From Limnochordia bacterium (GTDB lineage Bacteria; Bacillota; Limnochordia; Darwinibacteriales; DTU012): a stretch of 5,108 nucleotides of DNA. Each line of letters begins with the position of its first letter. The first letter of the stretch is position 1. The DNA is taken from NCBI GenBank assembly GCA_007116995.1, contig SKHL01000296.1:1-5108 (forward strand), given 5' to 3'. Shown here in pieces: positions 1 to 5,108 of the stretch. The notes beneath the pieces are model-generated. The model did no database searches. It was given only the letters and a program-made list of their open reading frames with translations, and was not told the origin of the DNA. The position numbers and the translations under genes are program-made.

Positions 1-138
1 AAAGGAGATGTCGAGTTTCGCTTTAAATTCTGGGATCAGTTTAGCACTACACAGTATGGGAAAGCTCTACAGGAATTGTGGACAGCCGGTGTGATGGCGG
101 CTAATTCATTTACTCTGCCATTAGTTAAATCTAAATAG
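1..138 (+). CDS. 3' end of an unrecognised protein-coding gene (partial)
   Basis: An open frame enters from the left edge and runs 45 codons to a TAG at 136-138. It encodes a tail rich in aromatic residues (it begins KGDVEFRFKFWDQF) and ends in LPLVKSK. I do not recognise the family, and no catalytic motif, membrane segment or domain signature can be seen in this piece. That it is a real gene end rests on two things: the frame stays open across the whole available stretch, and a strong rho-independent terminator begins within its stop codon. It is probably a separate transcription unit from the ymxH-nrdR genes that follow. Confidence 0.55.
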   Translation, partial: KGDVEFRFKFWDQFSTTQYGKALQELWTAGVMAANSFTLPLVKSK

Positions 139-171
139 AAACGGTCATCTATCTGACCGTTTCTATTTTTT
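136..171 (+). terminator. Rho-independent terminator overlapping the upstream stop codon
   Basis: A perfect inverted repeat pairs AGAAACGGTCA (137-147) with TGACCGTTTCT (154-164) around a six-base loop, TCTATC. T136-A165 extends the stem to 12 bp, and the flanking A's at 133-135 can pair further with the T run. Six T's follow at 166-171. The stem uses the last bases of the TAG stop, so the upstream gene ends directly in its terminator. The few A's on the left make weaker reverse-direction termination conceivable. Confidence 0.9.
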
Positions 172-179
172 GTCTCGAT

Positions 180-208
180 GCATATACATATACCTATAAG
201 CATATCTA
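180..208 (+). promoter_or_regulatory. Possible sigma-E-like (sporulation) promoter for ymxH
   Basis: GCATATA at 180-186 resembles the -35 element of mother-cell sigma-E promoters, and CATATCTA at 201-208 partly matches their -10 consensus (about 5 of 8 positions). The spacing is 14 bases, and a transcript would start about 20-25 bases before the GTG of ymxH. The stretch is AT-rich and carries CATAT three times (181-185, 187-191, 201-205), so a chance match is easy. A sigma-A reading (TATAAG at 195-200) lacks a good -35. The terminator just upstream does imply that some promoter lies here. Confidence 0.25.
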
Positions 209-221
209 TGGTAGGAAAACC

Positions 222-228
222 AAGGGGG
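222..228 (+). promoter_or_regulatory. Ribosome binding site chosen for the ymxH GTG start
   Basis: AAGGGGG lies 8 bases before the GTG at 237. A better Shine-Dalgarno sequence, AGGAGG at 232-237, overlaps the first base of that GTG and so cannot serve it. A TAG at 231-233 closes the frame upstream, so no earlier in-frame start exists. Confidence 0.45.
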
Positions 229-236
229 CGTAGGAG

Positions 237-509
237 GTGTATATAAAAACTAGTGAATTACGGGACTTGGATGTCATAAATATTGAAGATGGACGGATAT
301 TAGGTAACGTGTGTGATGTTGACTTAGATCCGGAGTCGGGTCAACTACGTGCTTTAATCCTAGAGTCACCAAGAACTGGTTTCTTTCGCTTCTTTCGGCA
401 GGAAGATTATGAGTTGCCTTGGGATGAGGTGGAATTAGTCGGTGTAGATGTGGTTTTGGTCATGACAAGAACAAAACAACCATCTAAGCATCATACATGG
501 CAACGTTAG
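237..509 (+). CDS. ymxH: YlmC/YmxH family PRC-barrel sporulation protein
   Basis: This 90-residue protein belongs to the YlmC/YmxH family, small PRC-barrel proteins widespread in spore-forming Firmicutes. Their precise role is not established; they are annotated as sporulation-associated. The family opening is clear: a KTSEL motif at residues 4-8, then DVINIEDGRILG at 13-24, followed by a beta-rich barrel ending in ELPWDEVELVGVDVVLV. Length matches the usual 80-95 residues. No signal peptide or membrane segment is present, so it should be cytosolic. The chosen start is GTG, because the resulting N-terminus aligns with the usual family start and an in-frame stop lies just upstream. It follows a terminator, so it heads a new unit. 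nrdR follows after 47 bases and may be co-transcribed or have its own promoter. The C-terminal KQPSKHHTWQR tail is basic and probably not part of the fold. Confidence 0.85.
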   Translation: MYIKTSELRDLDVINIEDGRILGNVCDVDLDPESGQLRALILESPRTGFFRFFRQEDYELPWDEVELVGVDVVLVMTRTKQPSKHHTWQR

Positions 510-526
510 CATTTTTAGGGTATAAT
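497..526 (+). promoter_or_regulatory. Candidate sigma-A promoter for nrdR
   Basis: A perfect TATAAT at 521-526 overlaps and follows the end of ymxH. The best -35 candidate, ATGGCA at 497-502 (4 of 6), sits 18 bases upstream. Transcription would start near 533, leaving a short leader that keeps the nrdR ribosome binding site at 543-548. No TG extension of the -10 is present and the -35 is weak, so this may supplement read-through from ymxH. Confidence 0.35.
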
Positions 527-542
527 GGAAACAAAGATGAAA

Positions 543-548
543 GGGAGG
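543..548 (+). promoter_or_regulatory. Ribosome binding site fixing the TTG start of nrdR
   Basis: GGGAGG lies 8 bases before the TTG at 557. This start gives the N-terminus MRCPFC, the near-invariant opening of NrdR proteins. The in-frame ATG at 497 has no such site and would add 20 non-family residues. Confidence 0.8.
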
Positions 549-556
549 AAGATCTG

Positions 557-1012
557 TTGCGGTGCCCATTTTGTTTCCAACAAGAAAGTAAGGTGTTAGA
601 TTCTCGGTCAACGGAAGAAGGAACGTCGATTCGACGTAGACGGGAATGTGTTAGTTGTGCTCGACGCTTTACCACCTATGAACGTTTAGACGAAGTGCCA
701 TTTATGGTAATTAATAAAGATGGTCGACGAGAGCCATTTGCGCGGAGTAAAGTGTTGAGTGGTGTTTTACGAGCTTGTGAAAAACGGCCAATTTCCTTAG
801 ATCAAATTGAGACGATGGTTGATGAAATTGAAAAAGAGGTGCGGAACTCCACAGAACGGGAAATAGCAGCTAACGCCATAGGCGAGATTGTCATGGATCG
901 GTTAAAGAGCATAGATGAAGTGGCTTACGTCAGGTTTGCTTCTGTATATCGTCAATTTAAGGATATAAACAGCTTCTTAGCTGAAGTGCAACAGTTGTTA
1001 AAAGGGGAGTAA
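557..1012 (+). CDS. nrdR: Transcriptional repressor NrdR
   Basis: NrdR is a cytosolic zinc-finger/ATP-cone repressor that senses ATP/dATP and shuts off ribonucleotide reductase genes by binding paired NrdR boxes. Numbered from the TTG start, the zinc ribbon uses Cys3, Cys6, Cys31 and Cys34, with the family's DSR element at 15-17 and the basic IRRRREC stretch at 25-31, followed by RRFTTYER. The ATP-cone domain covers about residues 48-138, beginning near VINKDGRREPF and ending with YVRFASVYRQF. Total length is 151 residues, matching the usual 150 or so. The residue after CPFC is Phe where Gly is common. No ribonucleotide reductase gene or convincing NrdR box lies in the window, so its targets are elsewhere. 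The stop is followed three bases later by the dead start of the pgeF relic, which suggests the two were once translationally coupled. Confidence 0.96.
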   Translation: MRCPFCFQQESKVLDSRSTEEGTSIRRRRECVSCARRFTTYERLDEVPFMVINKDGRREPFARSKVLSGVLRACEKRPISLDQIETMVDEIEKEVRNSTEREIAANAIGEIVMDRLKSIDEVAYVRFASVYRQFKDINSFLAEVQQLLKGE

Positions 1013-1015
1013 CCT

Positions 1016-1352
1016 ATGTAGCAAAGGATAGAACAAGACGGCCAAGTGCTTTGGAAACAGCGTATTCAGCAACAGATGGATTAACACTAGTACACCCGAT
1101 ATTTTCTCTTAGCCACTTCCTATGCGGATTGTGTACCCTTATTGTTTATTTCTCCTGTTCAGCGCTGTACTGCTATGGCCCATGCAGGATGGTGAGGGAC
1201 AATCCCTGCAGAATGCCTACAAGTTGGAATAGAGGTCTCTCTATTGGACCTTGCTGTTATGTTGTCAATCAGGATGGAATTTTACTCCTACCCACGTGAG
1301 GGCTCACATTGAAGCCATGCTTAAATTAAGGGCTATCTATCCCATTAATTAA
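1016..1352 (+). pseudogene. pgeF: Decayed pgeF (peptidoglycan editing factor, YlmD/laccase-domain) pseudogene
   Basis: Intact PgeF/YlmD proteins are about 250-280 residues and act in the cytoplasm, removing wrongly incorporated residues from peptidoglycan precursors; older annotations call them polyphenol oxidase or laccase-domain proteins. Here only fragments survive, in collinear order across frames. An ATG at 1016, after a good ribosome binding site in the nrdR tail, is followed at once by TAG (1019-1021), probably a lost Trp codon, then QRIEQDGQVLW. Next comes ATDGLTLVHPIFSL (about 1066-1110, another frame). The frame then shifts near 1110 to ATSYADCVPLLF and AHAGW. TGA at 1193-1195 replaces the conserved basic residue of HAGW(R/K)GT. 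SIGPCCYVV follows in a third segment (about 1237-1263), then EFYSYPREGSH (about 1274-1307) and a tail ending at TAA 1350-1352. Blocks are missing before TDGL, before GPCCY and after CCYVV. The Cys and His of ADC and HAGW remain; the QxHG histidine is gone. No functional product is possible. Confidence 0.85.
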
Positions 1353-1435
1353 TACTGAACTTCCTCAAACAATAAGTAATCTATGGAAAGGTATTTTGAG
1401 AGCTATTGTCGAACAAGCTAAGATGAGGTGGTTTT
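1353..1435 (+). other. Spacer before ftsK with a short unexplained open frame
   Basis: Together with the pseudogene this makes a 423-base stretch without an intact gene. One frame is open from 1330 to a TAA at 1459-1461 and reads plausibly like protein (TELPQTISNLWKGILRAIVE within it). It lacks a start codon near its beginning and ends inside ftsK in another frame. It may be the tail of a second decayed gene or chance. The ftsK ribosome binding site, GAGGTGG at 1425-1431, lies at the end. I see no terminator here, so read-through from nrdR into ftsK is possible. Confidence 0.4.
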
Positions 1436-3796
1436 GTGAAACAACAACAGGTACCAGGTAATATGGGTCCATTAACTCCGCGGCAAAGGGAGATAACCGG
1501 AATTTTGTTATGTTCCTTGGCAGTCTTTGCAATCGTTAGTTTATACGTTCATACAGCTGGATGGCTCGGTTACCAGATTCAGCATTGGTTGAGAGTTATA
1601 TTTGGTCAGACAGCAGTGGTTTTTTGTGTACTACTTGTGGTTTTTTCTCTGCATTTATTTAAAGGGATTTATTGGCCGATTAAGTGGCGAAAGCAAGCAG
1701 GGTACTTATTGTTGCTGAGTACAATAACAACCATCTATCATTTATCCTTTGTCTACCAGGGATACCAATTACCACCGTCCCTTGCTGAAGAGATACATTA
1801 TGCTACCAGTGGACAAGGTGCGGGTATATTCGGGGCTGTGTTGATGGTTTCGTTCTTAACTGTTTTTGGCCTGCCTGGAACGTATATAATTCTCGCGAGC
1901 TTATTCTTAATCAGTGTAATTTTGGTATTTGATATCTCATTCCTAGCTCTGTTTCGAGGAATATACAGGTTAAGTGGTGATGGTGTTACTAATGGAGTCA
2001 GGAATGTTTTTGAAGGGTTTCGTGCACAAAAACGCAGATGGCAGGATTGGCAAGAAATCCGCAAGCTCGCATTGATAGAACAAAATGTTACAGTAGGGAA
2101 AAGGAGAAGACTTAAAGCAAAGGGTACATTGGTTAAACCACAAGATAAAGAGAATGACGTTCAAGCGCTTGATGTTAGCCGATTACCAGTAGCGTTCCAT
2201 GACCAATCTGAATACCAAGACCAGGATGATTCTGCGGATGTGAACAGCATAGCAGAGGATGACTTAATTACCCAAGTGTTAGAGCCACAAGATAAGTCGG
2301 AATCACATAAAGAGCGAAGAAAAAGTTCAGCGAACTTTAGTTCATCTGAGGCTGGGGAGTGGAAATTGAGTGGTACACCTCAGGCAAATCAAACTTTCCG
2401 TTTGCCACCAGTCTACATTTTGAAGAAGGGTTTAGCGAAGCTAAGGAGAAATAGTGGGGAGAGTAAGCAAAAATTATTAGAGGATACGTTTGCAAGCTTT
2501 GGGATATCGGCAAAAGTCGTTAATATTTGTCAAGGTCCTGTGGTAACTAGATATGAATTACAACCAGCTCCAGGCATTAAAGTCAATAGAATTACTGGTT
2601 TAGCTGATGATCTTGCTCTGGCGTTGGCAGCAGCTGATGTTCGTATCGAGGCGCCTGTACCTGGCAAGTCCGTGGTGGGAATTGAAGTGCCAAATAAGGA
2701 GACTCAGCCTGTTTTATTGCGCGAAATAATAGAGCACACTACATTTGCTGAAAATCCATCGAAAGTGGCTTTAGCATTAGGGAAAGACATAGCTGGAAAT
2801 CCAGTAGTCGCTGATTTGAAAAAATGGTTACATTTATTGGTGGCAGGATCTACTGGATCGGGAAAGAGTGTTTGTTTAAATTCGATCATAGCAAGCATTT
2901 TATATAAGGCCGATCCCAATGAGGTGAAACTGTTAATGATTGATCCCAAACGGGTGGAGTTAGCCATTTATGATGGGATTCCTCACCTAATATCTCCTGT
3001 GGTAACCGACCCGAAGAAAGCGGCTGTAGCCCTAAGATGGGCGGTTGTGGAGATGGAGCGTCGTTACAAGCTTTTTGCTGATACCGGAGTTCGTAATATT
3101 GACATGTACACGCAGCTTCCCTCAGAGGATGAAGAAGGTAAGGAACGAGAGCATCTACCGTATATCGTTATTATTGTTGATGAATTAGCGGATCTGATGA
3201 TGGTGGCTGCTTCTGATGTGGAAGATGCTATTTGCCGAATTGCACAAATGGCTCGAGCTGCGGGTATGTATCTAGTAATTGCTACCCAGCGACCCTCGGT
3301 GGATGTGATTACTGGATTGATCAAGGCTAATGTACCAAGTCGTATTTCCTTCTCTGTGTCTAGCCAAGTCGATAGTCGGACCATTCTAGACATGGGTGGA
3401 GCAGAGCGATTGATTGGAAAAGGAGACATGCTGTTTTATCCGTTAGGGGCGTCAAAACCCACCAGAGCACAAGGGGCGTGGATTGCAGATAAGGAAGTGG
3501 AAGCCCTCGTACGTTTTTGGAAGAAGCAGGGAGAGCCTGATTATCAGGAAGCTGTGGTTGAACCTACCGAGTTAGTGCCGGAAAATAGTGATGAGGATGA
3601 GTTATTAGAGGATGCTATTCGGTTAGTGGTGGAAACAGGTCAAGCATCGATTTCTATGTTACAAAGACGATTTCGGATAGGATATAGTCGTGCAGCTCGA
3701 TTAATCGATATGATGGAGGTCCGGTCCATTGTCGGTCCTCATCAAGGAAGCAAAGCGAGAGATGTATTGGTCGATAGCGCTAGTATTGAGAGGTGA
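1436..3796 (+). CDS. ftsK: DNA translocase FtsK/SpoIIIE
   Basis: This is a septum-located, ATP-driven motor that pumps double-stranded DNA into the correct compartment during division or spore formation. The 786 residues match SpoIIIE length. The N-terminus has about five hydrophobic segments (near 21-40, 58-77, 88-106, 128-146 and 149-172) that anchor it in the membrane. A charged, poorly conserved linker covers about 174-340. The motor follows: an alpha/beta region from about 340, Walker A GSTGSGKS at 471-478, IDPKRVELAIYDGIPHL at 502-518, Walker B IIVDE ending at 583, and the ATQRPSVDVITGLIKANVPSR block near 616-636. The gamma winged-helix domain, which reads DNA orientation motifs, is at about 721-783. 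Start is GTG with GAGGTGG a few bases upstream. The stop overlaps the next gene's ribosome binding site, so the two are probably co-translated. Sequence alone does not separate a division FtsK from a dedicated sporulation SpoIIIE. All key residues seem intact. Confidence 0.97.
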   Translation: MKQQQVPGNMGPLTPRQREITGILLCSLAVFAIVSLYVHTAGWLGYQIQHWLRVIFGQTAVVFCVLLVVFSLHLFKGIYWPIKWRKQAGYLLLLSTITTIYHLSFVYQGYQLPPSLAEEIHYATSGQGAGIFGAVLMVSFLTVFGLPGTYIILASLFLISVILVFDISFLALFRGIYRLSGDGVTNGVRNVFEGFRAQKRRWQDWQEIRKLALIEQNVTVGKRRRLKAKGTLVKPQDKENDVQALDVSRLPVAFHDQSEYQDQDDSADVNSIAEDDLITQVLEPQDKSESHKERRKSSANFSSSEAGEWKLSGTPQANQTFRLPPVYILKKGLAKLRRNSGESKQKLLEDTFASFGISAKVVNICQGPVVTRYELQPAPGIKVNRITGLADDLALALAAADVRIEAPVPGKSVVGIEVPNKETQPVLLREIIEHTTFAENPSKVALALGKDIAGNPVVADLKKWLHLLVAGSTGSGKSVCLNSIIASILYKADPNEVKLLMIDPKRVELAIYDGIPHLISPVVTDPKKAAVALRWAVVEMERRYKLFADTGVRNIDMYTQLPSEDEEGKEREHLPYIVIIVDELADLMMVAASDVEDAICRIAQMARAAGMYLVIATQRPSVDVITGLIKANVPSRISFSVSSQVDSRTILDMGGAERLIGKGDMLFYPLGASKPTRAQGAWIADKEVEALVRFWKKQGEPDYQEAVVEPTELVPENSDEDELLEDAIRLVVETGQASISMLQRRFRIGYSRAARLIDMMEVRSIVGPHQGSKARDVLVDSASIER

Positions 3797-3797
3797 T
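3790..3797 (+). promoter_or_regulatory. Ribosome binding site overlapping the ftsK stop, fixing the next start
   Basis: GAGGTGAT at 3790-3797 closely matches the anti-Shine-Dalgarno complement and contains the ftsK TGA (3794-3796). It sits at proper distance from the GTG at 3802. The in-frame GTG at 3793 lies inside this site and has none of its own, so 3802 is the better start. Confidence 0.7.
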
Positions 3798-3801
3798 ATC
3801 C

Positions 3802-4173
3802 GTGGAGGAGCTAGGAGCGTTACTTCAGAAGCGTAGATTAGATAAACAATTGAGTTTAGAAGAATTAGAAGAGCGGACGAAGATTCAAACTCGTTTCTTA
3901 ATCGCTATAGAGGCCGGGAAAATAGAGCATCTGCCCGCCGAGGTATATCTGCGCGGTTTTTTGCGTACCTACGCCAAGGCGATCGGAATGAATCCCGATG
4001 ATGTCATCAAACAGTATGAGTATGTGACATCTTCCGATACTATTCAGGAAAAGCGTAGTGATCTTCGGAAACGAAAGGCATTAGCTCGACGGAGACAACG
4101 TATAATCGCAGTCACCATTTTATGCTTAGTTTTGATAGCATATTTTATCTATTTCGTTAGTACTCTTGGATAG
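3802..4173 (+). CDS. RodZ-like HTH membrane protein, short form without the extracellular domain
   Basis: From the GTG at 3802 this encodes 123 residues. Residues 1-70 or so form the helix-turn-helix domain typical of RodZ N-termini: MEELGALLQKRR, then LSLEELEERTKI, then AEVYLRGFLRTYAKAIGM and a DDVIKQY end. In RodZ this domain binds the actin-like MreB and links it to the cell-wall elongation machinery. A strongly basic stretch (84-100, with KRKALARRRQR) precedes a single membrane helix at about 101-120. This suggests a type II orientation with the HTH in the cytoplasm. The protein stops three residues after the helix, so the extracellular beta domain (DUF4115) of full-length RodZ, usually 250-340 residues in all, is absent. 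Only 87 bases follow before hslO, leaving no room for a broken-off tail. It follows ftsK by five bases and is surely in its operon. A role in cell shape or division is inference; a membrane-bound transcription factor is the alternative. Confidence 0.85.
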   Translation: MEELGALLQKRRLDKQLSLEELEERTKIQTRFLIAIEAGKIEHLPAEVYLRGFLRTYAKAIGMNPDDVIKQYEYVTSSDTIQEKRSDLRKRKALARRRQRIIAVTILCLVLIAYFIYFVSTLG

Positions 4174-4260
4174 ATCGCAATCTAGTCGGATCAAAATTGA
4201 TGACACCAATATTTAGCGACCGAGGCAAATATCCAACACACAAGGAGATGTAACATAAAG

Positions 4261-5108
4261 ATGCAGGATTATTTAGTGCGAGCCACAGCAGGACAAGGGC
4301 AGATACGAGCTTTTGCTCTTGCTACCACCGCGTTAACGGAGGTTGCTAGGAGACGGCATGACCTGTATCCTATAGCCACAGCTGCGCTAGGGCGCACAAT
4401 GACGATTAGTTTAGTCTTAGGGGCGATGCTAAAGACCGGTTCGGTCACCATTCAGATTCAAGGAAAAGGACTACTGAAAGGGATTGTAACTAGTGCAGAT
4501 AAGGCCGGAAAAGTACGGGGGTATGTGGGTAATCCCCATGTACATTTACCCTTAAATAGTAAAGGAAAGTTATCTGTGGGAGAAGCTGTGGGCGAGGGGA
4601 TGTTACACGTCATACGAGATATGAATTTAAAGGAACCCTATCAGGGATCGGTTCCCCTGAGAACAGGAGAAATTGGAGACGACTTCGCGTATTATTTCAC
4701 GGCATCAGAACAGACACCATCTATCGTTAGTGTTGGTGTTTTAGTTAACCCAGATAATTCAGTTCAAGCTGCAGGTGGATTTGTGATCCAATTATTACCT
4801 GGCTCCAATGAAGAAGTGATATCCCAGCTTGAACAAAGGATTCCTCTCTTACCTCCTATCAGCAACTTACTAGATAGTGGTTGTACACCGGAGGATATCC
4901 TTCACCTTGTCCTATCAGACTTAGATTTAGAGTTTAAAGAAACCATACCTGTTCGATTTCACTGCTCATGCTCAAAAGAGCGGTTGGAGAAAAGTTTAAT
5001 TACTATTGGAACTGAGGAAATTCAGACTTTGATTGATGAGGATCAGCAAGCAGAATTGATCTGTCACTTTTGTGAAGAACATTATCACTTTTCTAAAGAG
5101 GAATTAGC
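4261..5108 (+). CDS. hslO: Redox-regulated chaperone Hsp33 (3' end cut by the window)
   Basis: Hsp33 is a cytosolic holdase chaperone switched on by oxidation: four cysteines that bind zinc when reduced form disulphides under oxidative stress and unfold the linker that holds clients. The frame runs 282 codons to the window edge without a stop; homologues are about 290 residues, so only a few are missing. The N-terminus MQDYLVRAT is typical. The core domain covers about 1-180, with GKGLLKGIV, GYVGNP, GEIGDDFAYYF and AGGFVIQLLPG visible. A linker follows, then the zinc domain: Cys235-Ser-Cys237 (in HCSC) and Cys268-His-Phe-Cys271 (in CHFCEEHYHF). All four cysteines are intact. Start is ATG 4261. 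The strong AAGGAG at 4242-4247 is 13 bases away, rather far, and an ATG-TAA pair (4248-4253) lies between. No good promoter or terminator is seen in the 87-base gap after the RodZ-like gene, so it may be read from the ftsK transcript. Confidence 0.96.
   Translation, partial: MQDYLVRATAGQGQIRAFALATTALTEVARRRHDLYPIATAALGRTMTISLVLGAMLKTGSVTIQIQGKGLLKGIVTSADKAGKVRGYVGNPHVHLPLNSKGKLSVGEAVGEGMLHVIRDMNLKEPYQGSVPLRTGEIGDDFAYYFTASEQTPSIVSVGVLVNPDNSVQAAGGFVIQLLPGSNEEVISQLEQRIPLLPPISNLLDSGCTPEDILHLVLSDLDLEFKETIPVRFHCSCSKERLEKSLITIGTEEIQTLIDEDQQAELICHFCEEHYHFSKEEL

Noticed and set aside
1051..1299. 82-residue ORF starting at TTG 1051
   Set aside because: It is not an independent gene. Parts of it (ATDGLTLVHPIFSL and SIGPCCYVV) match PgeF, but the middle is out of frame with ADC and HAGW, so it is one frame of the pseudogene.
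1396..1424. Sigma-A-like promoter TTGAGA-17-TAAGAT before ftsK
   Set aside because: Its predicted start site near 1431 would fall at or after the ftsK ribosome binding site (1425-1431), giving a leader without it. The match is probably chance.
1013..1435. A non-coding RNA or riboswitch in the gap between nrdR and ftsK
   Set aside because: No strong structured element or terminator was seen, and PgeF remnants explain most of the stretch.
1801..3429. Minus-strand ORFs within ftsK (1798-2064, 1970-2164, 2704-2967, 3064-3429)
   Set aside because: They are shadows opposite a conserved, complete coding sequence. None has a recognisable domain or ribosome binding site.
3793..3795. GTG at 3793 as start of the RodZ-like gene
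   Set aside because: It lies inside the ribosome binding site of the GTG at 3802, has none of its own, and adds three residues before the usual MEELG-type opening.
4171..4184. TAGAT-CGCA-ATCTA hairpin after the RodZ-like gene as a terminator
   Set aside because: The stem has only five AT-rich base pairs and no T run follows.

Overview
The window looks like a chromosomal housekeeping and sporulation-linked block from a low-to-medium GC, endospore-forming Firmicute. I would place it in the Clostridia, near the Peptococcaceae/Desulfitobacterium type, but that placement is inference. The evidence is the gene set (a YlmC/YmxH PRC-barrel protein, NrdR, an FtsK/SpoIIIE translocase, a RodZ-like membrane HTH protein and Hsp33), strong purine-rich ribosome binding sites, and frequent GTG/TTG starts. 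All genes lie on the + strand. No RNA gene, mobile element, CRISPR array or origin is visible.

Layout. Positions 1-138 hold the 3' end of an unrecognised gene, closed by a strong intrinsic terminator whose stem begins inside its stop codon. An AT-rich spacer with a possible sporulation-type promoter leads to ymxH (237-509, GTG start) and nrdR (557-1012, TTG start). Directly after nrdR, where a full gene would be expected, 423 bases lack an intact ORF. Read across all three frames, bases 1016-1352 contain the signature motifs of the peptidoglycan-editing factor PgeF/YlmD (laccase-domain, Cu-oxidase_4 family): ADC, HAGW, GPCCY and the C-terminal FYSY block. It is a deeply decayed pgeF pseudogene with two nonsense codons, at least one frameshift and about three internal deletions.

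Next come ftsK/spoIIIE (1436-3796, 786 aa, complete and canonical) and a 123-aa RodZ-like protein (3802-4173) whose ribosome binding site overlaps the ftsK stop. The last gene is hslO, encoding the redox chaperone Hsp33 (4261 to the window end). It is cut just before its stop codon but already contains all four zinc-binding cysteines.

How the genes work together: FtsK/SpoIIIE pumps DNA through division or sporulation septa, and RodZ-like proteins link to cell shape. The pgeF relic was once part of cell-wall quality control. NrdR controls dNTP supply through ribonucleotide reductase. Hsp33 protects proteins under oxidative stress. I see no previously undescribed system here. The most informative item is the dead pgeF gene in an otherwise intact, conserved neighbourhood.
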